Origin: a gamma proteobacterium symbiont of Ctena orbiculata
GTDB taxonomy: Bacteria; Pseudomonadota; Gammaproteobacteria; Chromatiales; Chromatiaceae
Reading direction: 5' to 3'
Length of the DNA stretch: 60,611 bases
NCBI GenBank assembly: GCA_003058525.1
Contig: QBVD01000024.1
Span: 1-60,611, forward strand
The translations under genes and the position numbers were made by a program. The number at the start of each line of letters is the position of its first letter. The stretch's first letter is position 1. Under the pieces are notes generated by a model. That model was not told the DNA's origin. It searched no databases and saw only the letters and a program-made list of their open reading frames with translations. This document shows positions 21,422 to 29,752 of this stretch, piece after piece.

Positions 21422-21887
21422 AAGTGATCTTCTTCACCTTCTCCAGTACCTGGGTTGCATGACCTTTCGGTTTCACGTCATACAGCGCCTCTCTTATGAT
21501 ACCCGCTTTGTCGATGATAAACGTCGAGCGTAGGATGCCCATTCTTTTCTCGCCGTTTTTCTCCTTTTCCCGCCAGACATCATAGTCGTTGCATACCTCG
21601 CCCTCGGTATCCGCCAGCAACTGCACGGTGAGACCGTGTTTATCACGGAATGCGGCATGGCTGACGCAGTTGTCCCGACTGATGCCTATCACCTGTGTAT
21701 CCAGCGCGGAAAACTCATCCATCAGGTCCGAGAGTTCCAATGCCTCAATGGTACAACCGGTGGTATCGTCTTTCGGATAGAAATAGATCACCAGGTTCTG
21801 GTTACTGAGAAAATGATTGGAATTGATGATATGCATGTCAGCGTCCGGTAACTCAAAGGGTGGTGCTTTATCTCCAGGGTTGAGCAT
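21420..21887 (-). CDS. bcp: Thioredoxin-dependent peroxiredoxin (Bcp/PrxQ family)
   Basis: This 155-residue peroxiredoxin reduces hydroperoxides. The peroxidatic cysteine is in DDTTGCTIEALEL; the resolving cysteine five residues later that some PrxQ proteins have is absent (Ala-Leu instead), so it may act as a 1-Cys enzyme or use a cysteine elsewhere (RDNC or EVCNDY). The ATG has AGAGGA upstream. The stop codon TAG is made of the last bases of the adjoining repeat element, so the insertion hit exactly at the gene end and may have changed the last residues. Confidence 0.93.
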   Translation of the reverse strand: MLNPGDKAPPFELPDADMHIINSNHFLSNQNLVIYFYPKDDTTGCTIEALELSDLMDEFSALDTQVIGISRDNCVSHAAFRDKHGLTVQLLADTEGEVCNDYDVWREKEKNGEKRMGILRSTFIIDKAGIIREALYDVKPKGHATQVLEKVKKIT

Positions 21888-22378
21888 CTATTTTTCCTCT
21901 GTTTTATGTTGGTCGTTATATCTGTGTCCTGGCTGGTGTGCCGCGATAGCCCCGCTGTCAGCCGGATGGACATAGTGGCAAGATAGTTGACTCCATGAAG
22001 CTGGGTCAACTACCGGTATGCAATGACCTGCAGCAGCTTGAGGGTATGCCGGCCGGACGACCGATCAGTCGCTGTTCTCTGACTGTCCATTTTTATCCAA
22101 AAGTGGCGCAAATAGCTTGTTCGGCGAGGTACGGGAGGCTTTACTCGGTGCACTGTCAAGGCATATTAAGGTGAATCCCGCAGGTTAATTTCGGTAAACC
22201 CATCATCGCGAACGGTAGGAAAAATCGCTGATTCATAGCATAATGTTAAATTAAAGTAGGGTCCTTGATTCCTTGAGCCATTCAAATAACCAAATAAATT
22301 GTGGTTATTGTTTCGTTAGTGTGTGGCGGTTTACCTGCACAAGCAAGGAAGCACCGAAATCAGAGAAGGCTAATCCAC
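21888..22378. other. 491-bp intergenic region between divergent genes
   Basis: It must hold the promoters of bcp (leftward) and of the AAA ATPase gene (rightward). I see no open frame with family resemblance, no RNA gene and no strong hairpin. The right third is AT-rich (near 22230-22310). Confidence 0.4.
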
Positions 22379-23467
22379 ATGTACGATGACTTTTACAAGC
22401 TTGACGGAAAACCATTCCAGCTGACGCCGGACCATAAATTCTTCTTCAACAGTAAGGGACATAATCGTGCCATGGCCTATTTGCGTTACGGTCTTGAGCA
22501 GGGAGAGGGGTTTATCGTCATCACGGGGGGCATAGGTACCGGCAAGACCACCCTGGTACGCAATTTGTTCGATGAATTGAGCAGTATGAATGTCATGGCC
22601 GCCCAGTTGGTTACCACCCAGGTCGATCCGGACGATATGTTGCGTATGGTCTGTGCCTCTTTTGGTCTGGCTCATGAGGGGCTCAACAAGGCTACCCTGC
22701 TGCATAATCTGGAGGCCATAGCACGCGCTCGGCATGCAGAAGGAAAGCAGATGTTGCTGGTGGTGGATGAGGCGCAGAACCTGCCGCCCAGATCGGTCGA
22801 GGAGTTGCGCATGCTCTCCAACTTCCAGGTCAACAACAAGGCCTTGGTACAGACCTTTCTCCTGGGTCAGGAGGAGTTCAAACGCACCCTGCAGAGTCCG
22901 GGAATGGAACAGGTGAGACAACGTATTATCGCCTCCTACCATCTGGATCCGTTGAGCGCAGAGGAGACGGAAAAGTATATCCTGCATCGACTGCAACTGG
23001 TCGGCTGGAAGGAGGATCCCACTTTTGCAGAGGGTGTTTTTCCGATGATTTTCGAGTTCACTGGCGGTGTGCCTCGCCGGATCAATGCGATGTGCGACAG
23101 AATGATGCTGTATGGCTGTCTGGAAGAGCTCCATACTCTGGAGAAGGATGCTGTATTGTCGGTGATGCAGGAGCTGGAGCAAGAGGTCAGTTTTGATCCT
23201 CCCGGTACCGAAGAGGCAGAGCAGTCACAGCAGCTTGCATCCGTCTCCCCGCTGCATCCGACCGGAGGGGGGGTGAATGGTAATCAGGCGGCGGCAACCC
23301 AGCCCTCACCGCAGACCCTGGCCCATGCCGATGAACTGGTCTATCGGATACAAGACCTTGAAAAGGAGATCAGCAGTCTGAAAAAGACGCTGAGAAACGA
23401 GCAGAAGCTGCTGCGAAAGGCGATTCTGCTGCAGATGGATCTGGATGAGTATGAGGATCTTGATTAA
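22379..23467 (+). CDS. ExeA/GspA-like AAA ATPase with C-terminal coiled coil
   Basis: There are 362 residues. The start YDDFYKLDGKPFQLTPDHKFFF is the typical opening of ExeA/GspA and exosortase-associated ATPases. Walker A GGIGTGKTT lies near residue 53 and Walker B LLVVDEAQ near 128. After the AAA domain (to about 270) come a Pro/Gln-rich linker and a coiled coil (about 318-355). No exosortase or polysaccharide export genes are next to it, so its partner is unknown. ATG 22379 has GAGAAGG upstream; a GTG 78 nt earlier is open but poorly supported. Confidence 0.85.
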   Translation: MYDDFYKLDGKPFQLTPDHKFFFNSKGHNRAMAYLRYGLEQGEGFIVITGGIGTGKTTLVRNLFDELSSMNVMAAQLVTTQVDPDDMLRMVCASFGLAHEGLNKATLLHNLEAIARARHAEGKQMLLVVDEAQNLPPRSVEELRMLSNFQVNNKALVQTFLLGQEEFKRTLQSPGMEQVRQRIIASYHLDPLSAEETEKYILHRLQLVGWKEDPTFAEGVFPMIFEFTGGVPRRINAMCDRMMLYGCLEELHTLEKDAVLSVMQELEQEVSFDPPGTEEAEQSQQLASVSPLHPTGGGVNGNQAAATQPSPQTLAHADELVYRIQDLEKEISSLKKTLRNEQKLLRKAILLQMDLDEYEDLD

Positions 23468-23489
23468 TCAGTGATGGGCACGCCCGGTC

Positions 23490-23714
23490 TCAATCCAGGG
23501 CGGGTCCGATCATTGCTTCGATAGGTTCGAATCCACGCGCCTCAAGGGCCTCGGCAATATCCTCCCAGCGATAGTCACGATTTGTCTCTTCTGCCTGGGC
23601 AATAATGCCTGTTGCGAAGCGGTATGCCTCATTGGTATCGAGATCCTTCGGGACTTTTACCAGCCGAATCTCATCAAAACGTGCACTGGGCAGAACCATA
23701 TACTTTTCTTTCAT
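23490..23714 (-). CDS. Small conserved-looking protein of unknown function
   Basis: There are 74 residues from ATG 23714 (KEKYMVLPSARFDEIRLVK). The composition is acidic and soluble, with predicted strand then helices, no cysteines and no known motif. A start 54 nt earlier exists, but the sequence before this ATG looks untranslated. It is convergent with the AAA ATPase gene (22 nt apart), and a 33-bp miniature repeat lies about 58 nt upstream. I do not recognise the family. Confidence 0.6.
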   Translation of the reverse strand: MKEKYMVLPSARFDEIRLVKVPKDLDTNEAYRFATGIIAQAEETNRDYRWEDIAEALEARGFEPIEAMIGPALD

Positions 23715-23771
23715 ATCTGTTCCATAAGGTATGGTTATTGCGAACAATGTGCCACATAAATCCCTCATATA

Positions 23772-23805
23772 CTAGGGTCTATTGGATTAGTGTTAACAGG
23801 CCCCG
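23772..23805. repeat. 33-bp miniature form of the TAGGGCC repeat family
   Basis: TAGGGTC at 23773-23779 is joined to TATTGGATTAGTGTTAACAG and ends in GCCCCG at 23805. This is the same layout and exact length as the copy after gltD: 7 bp of the left outer end, then the full right inverted repeat. It lies between the start of the 74-residue gene and the 3' end of the membrane protein gene. Confidence 0.75.
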
Positions 23806-23834
23806 TCTGCGCATCGTTGTTGCAAACCGTTTTA

Positions 23835-25112
23835 TTACAACCAGAGAGCGGCATAGAGATTGAGTGCCGCAAGCGAACAGAAAAACATCACTAGGCTGTA
23901 GTTACCATGCCACTTCAGGCTTGCCAGGCTGTGTTGGCCGTATCGACCCTGCATCGAAAGATTGATGCCGGAAAACGGACTGCATGTGACACCGACCGCC
24001 CAGGCGGACAGGAAGGTCATCGCCAGCAGTGTACCGTCGGGCTGTAGCGGTGCCAGGAGGGTACCGAGCGCTGCGATATTTATCACCGGATGAACGCCGA
24101 CGATCGACGTGATCAGCATAAACAGCAGTGTCATGCTGGCCTCCAGGCCGCCGAATTGACTGAATGGCATCCAGCCACCGAATCCCTGAAAAAGGGCGTT
24201 CAGGCCGGCAGCCATGACATTGGCGGCCAGGAACAGGCACAGTTCATTGTGCATTGTGGGTATGTCATGGGTGATGTGTCGTTGCAGTTGGAGCAACGGT
24301 TGTTGACGGCGTGCGCTCACGACTATCAGTGCCAGCATTGGGCTCAACAGGCAGATGATGCCGAGAATATGCCACTCAGGCCGTAATTGATGTATCAACA
24401 ATATTGCCAGTGCCAAAACCGCGGGTAGCGCCAATGCCGAGGGGTGCATGGGATAACCGACAAACTCCCTGGGCTGTCGTCTGCTGTAGCCGGTGATCAT
24501 AAGTGCGATAATCGCGAGCGGCATCCCCATCAGCCAGATGCGTTCCAGTCTGGCGCCTGGGGCGTAGGTCATGGCCGCTGCCATTGCCGCAAAAAAGGGA
24601 GACCAGAATGCGGCGGCGGAAAATCCGCGAGTCAGTACGATGATCTGCTCACGGTCCAGTCCCGTTTTACCCCGAAGGCGGTCTCCCATGATGAAGACCG
24701 AGGAGAGGTTGATGACGGCGCCAAACAGATGAACCCCAAACAGGGTTGACCATACCGCCCTCTTCCCCTGCGGCATTACCCTCTCCGGGTTATTGTCAGG
24801 GCGGGTGATCAGGCGAAGAAAGCTGACAGCGGCCAACATCGACAGCAGTTGGGCGTTGCCGGAAAGCATCATTGCCCAGTCGGGTGTCAGATGCTGTGTC
24901 AATCCCCAAAGAAGTCCCATTGAACCGATGCTGATGAGGATGACAATCTGGCGACGGGTATGGGTAGGCAGCTCAGACCAAAGGAGAAACCCCGCGGACC
25001 AGGTCAACAGGCCAGCCCAGCTATTGGTAAGTTGAGGCCAGAGGGTGTTGACCGCCGTACAGACAACAGCCGCCAGCAGCAGCCATCCGGCGGTAGAGCG
25101 ACGACTCTTCAT
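23835..25112 (-). CDS. Multi-pass membrane protein, possible ion transporter
   Basis: There are 425 residues with about 11-12 hydrophobic segments along the whole length and short polar loops. The two-half layout and the segments around INLSSVFIMGD and GVHPVINIAALG recall the ion transporter (IT) superfamily, but I cannot name a family. The conserved-looking VTCSPFSGINLSMQ lies near the C-terminus. Its ATG overlaps the stop of the AEC transporter gene upstream by 4 nt, so the two are co-translated. The substrate is unknown. It could serve organic acids or aromatic compounds given the neighbouring phenol island, but nothing in the sequence shows this. Confidence 0.6.
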   Translation of the reverse strand: MKSRRSTAGWLLLAAVVCTAVNTLWPQLTNSWAGLLTWSAGFLLWSELPTHTRRQIVILISIGSMGLLWGLTQHLTPDWAMMLSGNAQLLSMLAAVSFLRLITRPDNNPERVMPQGKRAVWSTLFGVHLFGAVINLSSVFIMGDRLRGKTGLDREQIIVLTRGFSAAAFWSPFFAAMAAAMTYAPGARLERIWLMGMPLAIIALMITGYSRRQPREFVGYPMHPSALALPAVLALAILLIHQLRPEWHILGIICLLSPMLALIVVSARRQQPLLQLQRHITHDIPTMHNELCLFLAANVMAAGLNALFQGFGGWMPFSQFGGLEASMTLLFMLITSIVGVHPVINIAALGTLLAPLQPDGTLLAMTFLSAWAVGVTCSPFSGINLSMQGRYGQHSLASLKWHGNYSLVMFFCSLAALNLYAALWL

Positions 25113-25993
25113 AAAATAAAGGCGAGGGCGATGGGAATCACGATCAAACTTGCCAGATTGCCGAATGCGACCATCGCAGCGACTTCCTGTGGAGATTGAT
25201 GGTAACTCTCAGCCAGCAGATAGTTCATCACTGCGGGGGGCAGAATACTGAATAGCAGCAGGATCTCGCGCATCTGATCATTGGGTTGCAACCAGGTGAT
25301 GGCTAGCCATGCGCCTATCAGGCCGCTTAGCGGACAAAGCAAGGCGCCTGACAGCCCTGCTCGCCAGTAGCGGAGTTCGATATGGATCAAGCGAACCCCA
25401 AGTGAGACCAGCATCAAGGGTATCGCCACCTCTGAAAGCATGACCAGGCCAGGCATGAGTATGCTCGGTGTATGCCAGTCGAAGGCATTGGCCACAACAC
25501 CCGCCAGGGTGGCCAGAAAAACCGGATTGCGCAGCAGCTCGGTGGGGTGAATCCGGCCACTGACCAGCCAGATTCCGAGACTGAAATGGAGACTTATGGA
25601 AACCACAAAGGCTACAACCGCCAGGGGCAGCAGCTGATCACCAAAGGCCAGCGCCGCCAGGGGTAGTCCAAGATTGCCGGCATTGCTGAACATCATGGAG
25701 GGCAACAACACCCTTGGTCGCATACCGAGGAGGCGGGACAAAGGGAAGGAAACGATGCCGGAGACGATGATGATCATGAGTGCGCCCCAGGCTATGGTCT
25801 TCCACTCCTGAGAGTCGGGGATCTTCTCTGACAGGACATAGAACAACAGGGCAGGCACGAACAACTGCATATTGATACGGTTGACCGAGAGGATATCGGA
25901 CCCGCAGAGGCGACCATAGATATAGCCAAGCAGAGCTATGCCGAATACCGGCAGTGTCACCTGTAAGATCTGTAGGAATAGCGAAGAATGCAT
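25109..25993 (-). CDS. AEC (auxin efflux carrier) family transporter
   Basis: There are 294 residues with about 10 transmembrane segments. The N-terminal VTLPVFGIALLGYIYGR and the mid-protein FSNAGNLGLPLAALAFG are typical of the AEC/membrane transport protein family, which includes organic acid carriers such as MleP and MdcF. It overlaps the next membrane protein gene by 4 nt. It lies downstream of the DmpR-like regulator gene on the same strand (67 nt gap) and could be read from the same transcript. Confidence 0.87.
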   Translation of the reverse strand: MHSSLFLQILQVTLPVFGIALLGYIYGRLCGSDILSVNRINMQLFVPALLFYVLSEKIPDSQEWKTIAWGALMIIIVSGIVSFPLSRLLGMRPRVLLPSMMFSNAGNLGLPLAALAFGDQLLPLAVVAFVVSISLHFSLGIWLVSGRIHPTELLRNPVFLATLAGVVANAFDWHTPSILMPGLVMLSEVAIPLMLVSLGVRLIHIELRYWRAGLSGALLCPLSGLIGAWLAITWLQPNDQMREILLLFSILPPAVMNYLLAESYHQSPQEVAAMVAFGNLASLIVIPIALAFIL

Positions 25994-26059
25994 GAGTATT
26001 TGTTATTGCCCGGCTTCCAGGCTGTTTGGACTCAAGGTCCTCACTGTTGAGTCTGTCGT

Positions 26060-27724
26060 CTATTCCTGCTCACGCTTTTTCAAACGATAGGCTAATTGCG
26101 GACGGGTGATGCCTAAGATACGCGCCGCTTGGCTCAGGTTGCCACTGGCCTTCTTTACCGCGGTCTCCAGCAGCAGTGTCTCCATCTCTTCGAGACTGGT
26201 CGATTGGTCTATCACCTGACTGGCAAGCGATTCAACGTCTCCGCCATCCTTTTCGTTTGAGTTGTTGAACAGCGGGACTTCCGGACTCATGCTGAGACAT
26301 GGAAACAGGTCTTTGAGATCGATTGCGTCCCCCGGGGTGACAATGATAACTCCCCGTTCGATCATATTTTCCAGCTCCCGGATATTACCCGGCCAGTCGT
26401 AGTCCTTAAGCGCCTCCAGCGCCTTTTCAGTGATACCGCTGACCCGCTTGCCATGCCGGGCGGTGTACTTTTCAAGAAAACGGGTCACCAGCAGTTCGAT
26501 ATCGTCCTTGCGATCACGAAGCGGTGGGATGATAACCGGATAGATATTTAAGCGATAGTAGAGATCGGAGCGGAATCGCCCGTCAGACACCGCCTCCTGC
26601 AGATCCACGTTTGTAGCGGCTACAACCCGTACATCAACCTTGCGGGTCCGGGTATCACCCACCCGTTCTATCTCCCCTTCCTGCAGCACACGCAGAAGCT
26701 TGGCCTGTGCATTCATTGAGAGTTCACCCACTTCGTCGAGGAAAAGCGTACCGCCATGCGCGCGTTCGAAACGCCCGGGACGCGACTGCTGAGCGCCGGT
26801 GTAGGCGCCCTTCTCCACGCCGAATAGTTCCGATTCGATCAATTCATCCGGGATTGTCGCGCAGTTGATGGCAATGAAAGGGTTTTTTGCCAATGGGCTG
26901 ATGCTGTGGAGTGCACGGGCGAACATCTCCTTGCCGACACCTGTTTCACCAAGCAGCAACACGGTGACATGACTGTCAGCCACCTTACGCAACATATCGC
27001 AGGCTTGTATGAAGGGTTGAGATGCGCCAACCATGTCGCCAATGCCTGTCTCCTCCTGCAGCGAGTCACGTAGATGGTTGACCTCATCCTGTAGCGCCAA
27101 CAACTGCTCCGCCATCGGATCGGGACGGTAGTATCGACGCTCCTCTTCGGCGTTATCCCACTCTTCGATGGGCCTGCCGATGATGCGGCAGTGGCGATCG
27201 CCTTTGGCGCGGCAGTCAACCTCGCGATAGGCGATGAAACGTCCCATAATCTCACTGGTATACCCTGAGGCGTAACCGATCTGGGTCCAGCAGACAGGAT
27301 CGTGATGAATGCCGAAAAGCTTTAAGTGTTCTTCGGCTTCATGGGAGTTCTCCCAAAGAAATTCACCATAGAAGTGGCGCTGACGGATGTCTATATCGAC
27401 CTTAATGGGTTTTACGTGCACCACACCTTCCAGGGTGTGCAGGCGGGGCCCCATCATCAACAGCTCTTCATCGGTGGATTCAGGTAACAGTTTACGGGCA
27501 AGCTCTGCATCCTTGGCGCCGGATGCGTATCCCATGCGGATGAGGACGCCTCTGGCCCGCTCCATACCCAATGTATCCATGAGCTCTTTACGCAACGCTC
27601 CCATAGCATGGGTGTGCATCAATACCATGCGCTGATCGTTGAGCAGAATCGTGCCCGCATCGAATGACAAGTGCAGATTTCGGTCCTCCGAGGGCAGACC
27701 GGCAATGCTGATTTGGGATGACAT
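26060..27724 (-). CDS. dmpR: Sigma-54-dependent phenol-responsive activator (DmpR/XylR type)
   Basis: There are 554 residues. An N-terminal XylR_N sensory domain (about 15-125) and V4R segment (about 130-195, with the conserved CRAKGDRHCRI) should bind phenols directly. A linker near 215-235 and a AAA+ domain follow, with Walker A GETGVGKE, the sigma-54 contact loop GAYTGA and Walker B GGTLFLDEVGEL. The C-terminal Fis-type HTH ends at ITRPQLAYRLKKRE. GGAGGAGA lies just before the ATG. It is divergent from the phenol hydroxylase operon, whose promoter carries a sigma-54 box and two activator-like palindromes. Phenol is the likely inducer from context; the effector range cannot be read from sequence. 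Confidence 0.93.
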   Translation of the reverse strand: MSSQISIAGLPSEDRNLHLSFDAGTILLNDQRMVLMHTHAMGALRKELMDTLGMERARGVLIRMGYASGAKDAELARKLLPESTDEELLMMGPRLHTLEGVVHVKPIKVDIDIRQRHFYGEFLWENSHEAEEHLKLFGIHHDPVCWTQIGYASGYTSEIMGRFIAYREVDCRAKGDRHCRIIGRPIEEWDNAEEERRYYRPDPMAEQLLALQDEVNHLRDSLQEETGIGDMVGASQPFIQACDMLRKVADSHVTVLLLGETGVGKEMFARALHSISPLAKNPFIAINCATIPDELIESELFGVEKGAYTGAQQSRPGRFERAHGGTLFLDEVGELSMNAQAKLLRVLQEGEIERVGDTRTRKVDVRVVAATNVDLQEAVSDGRFRSDLYYRLNIYPVIIPPLRDRKDDIELLVTRFLEKYTARHGKRVSGITEKALEALKDYDWPGNIRELENMIERGVIIVTPGDAIDLKDLFPCLSMSPEVPLFNNSNEKDGGDVESLASQVIDQSTSLEEMETLLLETAVKKASGNLSQAARILGITRPQLAYRLKKREQE

Positions 27725-27964
27725 ATCTCCTCCAGCCGGTCTCGAGCTGCTTACCGGTATCTGTAGTGGCTAAGCCATCCTCCTTAATGGCGGGCTTGCT
27801 TATCTTTCTCGTGTCTGAGTTCTTATGGTTCTTATAGTTTGGGTTGCTGTTTTTATCAAATCATAAAATGAAGCGGGCGTAAAACAAATCGATAAAAGAT
27901 GCGCGTTTTGTTTTTGCACTGATATTGTGCAATAGCAACATTTATCAAGATACCGCTTATCTAT

Positions 27965-27980
27965 TTGGTTAAATGATCAA
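27965..27980 (+). promoter_or_regulatory. Upstream activator site 1 (DmpR-like)
   Basis: TTGGTTAAATGATCAA matches 13 of 16 positions of the palindrome TTGATCAATTGATCAA that I recall for DmpR/XylR sites. It is centred about 133 bp upstream of the predicted start point. Confidence 0.7.
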
Positions 27981-27995
27981 ATTGGTGAATTGTTT

Positions 27996-28011
27996 TTGAT
28001 CTGATGGTGAA
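27996..28011 (+). promoter_or_regulatory. Upstream activator site 2 (DmpR-like)
   Basis: TTGATCTGATGGTGAA matches 11 of 16 positions of the same palindrome, with a perfect left arm TTGATC. The centre lies 31 bp from site 1, close to three helical turns, as in known sigma-54 phenol and toluene promoters. Confidence 0.6.
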
Positions 28012-28078
28012 ATCACCTATCCTCCAATAGCTGCAACAAATCTATAAATACTCATTAAATTCAATGGTGTAGGTGTTT

Positions 28079-28095
28079 TGGCACAGATTCTGCCC
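28079..28095 (+). promoter_or_regulatory. Sigma-54 (-24/-12) promoter of the phenol hydroxylase operon
   Basis: TTGGCAC-AGATT-CTGCC fits the consensus TGGCAC-N5-TTGC with one mismatch and the exact spacing between GG and GC. The transcription start should be near 28106, giving a leader of about 60 nt before dmpK. Confidence 0.85.
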
Positions 28096-28164
28096 TGTTT
28101 TTTTGACCAGCAATAAGGCGGATTTTGCATCAAGTGCGGATCGGCCGGGTTTGAGGAGGAAGTG

Positions 28165-28428
28165 ATGGGAGATTATGTGCCGGACATCGGCAAGGCCTAT
28201 ATCCGAGTGACCGGTGAACGGCTGCACAGGTTTGTTGAGTTCGAGTTTTCCATCAACGATGAAGACCTGACGGTTGAACTGATCCTCCCCTATGACGAGT
28301 TCAGGGCTTTCTGCGCGAAGCATCAAGCCACTTTAATACAACGTCCTGATGAGATTGGCAGTGTAGACGGGAACGACAGCCGTCCTGGCCTGTATCGAAA
28401 TCCAACCCATCCGGATCTGAATCGATAG
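28165..28428 (+). CDS. dmpK: Phenol hydroxylase accessory subunit DmpK (P0)
   Basis: This 87-residue protein is the small P0 component which, in the Pseudomonas dmp system, binds the oxygenase and helps iron loading into the apo-enzyme. The match rests on length, first position in the operon and the sequence YIRVTGERLHRFVEFEF. ATG 28165 has AGGAGG 5 nt upstream; an overlapping GTG 3 nt earlier is too close to the site. It is the first gene after the sigma-54 promoter. Confidence 0.88.
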   Translation: MGDYVPDIGKAYIRVTGERLHRFVEFEFSINDEDLTVELILPYDEFRAFCAKHQATLIQRPDEIGSVDGNDSRPGLYRNPTHPDLNR

Positions 28429-28451
28429 CTTTCTGGAGGAGCATTCTAACG

Positions 28452-29450
28452 ATGAGTATCGATATAAAAACTGTGAATGTGGAGCCGAGGCGACAGACCT
28501 TTGCCCATGTTGCGCGCCGCTTGGGTTCCGATGTGCCGGCATCGCGTTATGAAGAGGGAGTGTACGATGTTCAGGCTACGACGCACTTCCACTATCGTCC
28601 CATATGGGGTCCGGAATATTGGACCTTCGATGAGGGGCGTACCGCAATCAGGATGCAGGACTGGTATCTCTTCAAGGATCCGCGACAGTTCTACTACGGC
28701 ACCTACACAATCGCCCGCGCCAACATGCACCAGACTACGGAGCGCAACTTCGCCTTCGAGGAGAAGCGCGACATGCTGGCCAATATCGACGCCGCCTGGC
28801 GGGAGCTGATCGTCAGATATCTGATCCCGCTGCGCCACTATGAGTGGGGCGCGAATATGAACGCCTGTTCCATCAGCGATGCCGGCTATGGCACCGCCAT
28901 CACATCGGCGGCGATCTTTACCGCGGGGGACCGGCTGGGCATCGCGCAGATCCTTTCCCGCATCGGCATCGTCCTCGGCAGTGGCAACGGTGAGCTGCTG
29001 GATGAGGCCAAAACACAGTGGATGGAAGCGGATGCCTGGCAGGGCGTGCGCAAAGCGGTGGAAGACAGCCTGGTGCTGAAGGATTGGTTCGAGGCGATGC
29101 TGGCCCAGTTCCTGGTCATGGACGGGTTGGTCTATCCCCTTGTCTACAACCACTTCGACACGCAAGGCCAGAAACACGGTGCGGCAGCCCTCTCCATGTT
29201 GTGTGAGTTCATGGTCGACTGGAGTGCCGAACACAATCGCTGGGTGGATGCGGTCGTGAAGGTTGCAAGCAAGGAGTCGGATGAGAATCAGGCCCAGCTC
29301 TCCCAATGGTACAGAGCATGGCGAGACACCATGACGGAGGCCCTGACACCGTTGGCATCTATGGTGCTGGTCGATGGCGCTGAATCGGCAATCGCCGATG
29401 TGCGTGAACAACTGGATGTCCGAGCCGGTAAGCTCGGCCTGACCGTATAG
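28452..29450 (+). CDS. dmpL: Phenol hydroxylase beta subunit DmpL (P1)
   Basis: This 332-residue ferritin-like subunit of the multicomponent phenol hydroxylase pairs with DmpN in the hexameric oxygenase. It lacks the paired ExxH diiron motifs of DmpN, as expected for the non-catalytic beta subunit. Characteristic stretches are RPIWGPEYWTFDEGRT and LIPLRHYEWGANMN. GGAGGAG precedes the ATG. GC content is visibly higher than in dmpK, and large antisense ORFs here are a by-product of that. Confidence 0.95.
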   Translation: MSIDIKTVNVEPRRQTFAHVARRLGSDVPASRYEEGVYDVQATTHFHYRPIWGPEYWTFDEGRTAIRMQDWYLFKDPRQFYYGTYTIARANMHQTTERNFAFEEKRDMLANIDAAWRELIVRYLIPLRHYEWGANMNACSISDAGYGTAITSAAIFTAGDRLGIAQILSRIGIVLGSGNGELLDEAKTQWMEADAWQGVRKAVEDSLVLKDWFEAMLAQFLVMDGLVYPLVYNHFDTQGQKHGAAALSMLCEFMVDWSAEHNRWVDAVVKVASKESDENQAQLSQWYRAWRDTMTEALTPLASMVLVDGAESAIADVREQLDVRAGKLGLTV

Positions 29451-29462
29451 GAGGAGGCCGAG

Positions 29463-29735
29463 ATGGCTGGAATCGTATCCATCACCCTGCAAAACAACGA
29501 CGAGGCTCGTCCCGTGATCGAGTCCATTCTGCATGACAACCCCAGTGCCAGCGCCAACTACATGCCGGGTGCGGTCAAGATCGACTGTCCGGAGCGGTTG
29601 GTGGTGAAGGCCGAGTCGGTATCCGAGCGCATCGGCCGTGACTGGGACCCGCAGGAGATCCACCTCACCATCGTCTCCATGGGCGGCAGCCTGGATGAGG
29701 ACGATGACGAGCTGGTCCTCTCCTGGGGCGTGTAA
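29463..29735 (+). CDS. dmpM: Phenol hydroxylase coupling protein DmpM (P2)
   Basis: This 90-residue cofactor-free effector protein, of the MmoB/DmpM family, binds the oxygenase and couples electron transfer to hydroxylation. The family segment SANYMPGAVKIDCPERLVV is intact, and the C-terminus WDPQEIHLTIVSMGG is typical. It starts 12 nt after dmpL with AGGAGG upstream and is followed by dmpN after 17 nt. Confidence 0.95.
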   Translation: MAGIVSITLQNNDEARPVIESILHDNPSASANYMPGAVKIDCPERLVVKAESVSERIGRDWDPQEIHLTIVSMGGSLDEDDDELVLSWGV

Positions 29736-29752
29736 CACCGGAGGAGCAAGCT

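Larger units (their letters stand above)
27725..28164. promoter_or_regulatory. Divergent regulatory region dmpR / dmpK
   Basis: These 440 bp contain no gene. The dmpK-proximal half has the sigma-54 promoter and two upstream palindromes described separately, with an AT-rich stretch (28038-28065) between them where a bend, for example by IHF, is plausible although I see no strict IHF match. The promoter of dmpR itself must lie in the left half; I cannot place it with confidence. Confidence 0.7.

Noticed and set aside
28446-29738. A 430-codon open frame antisense to dmpL and dmpM
   Set aside because: It is the reverse of high-GC coding sequence and does not resemble any family; dmpL and dmpM are unmistakable.
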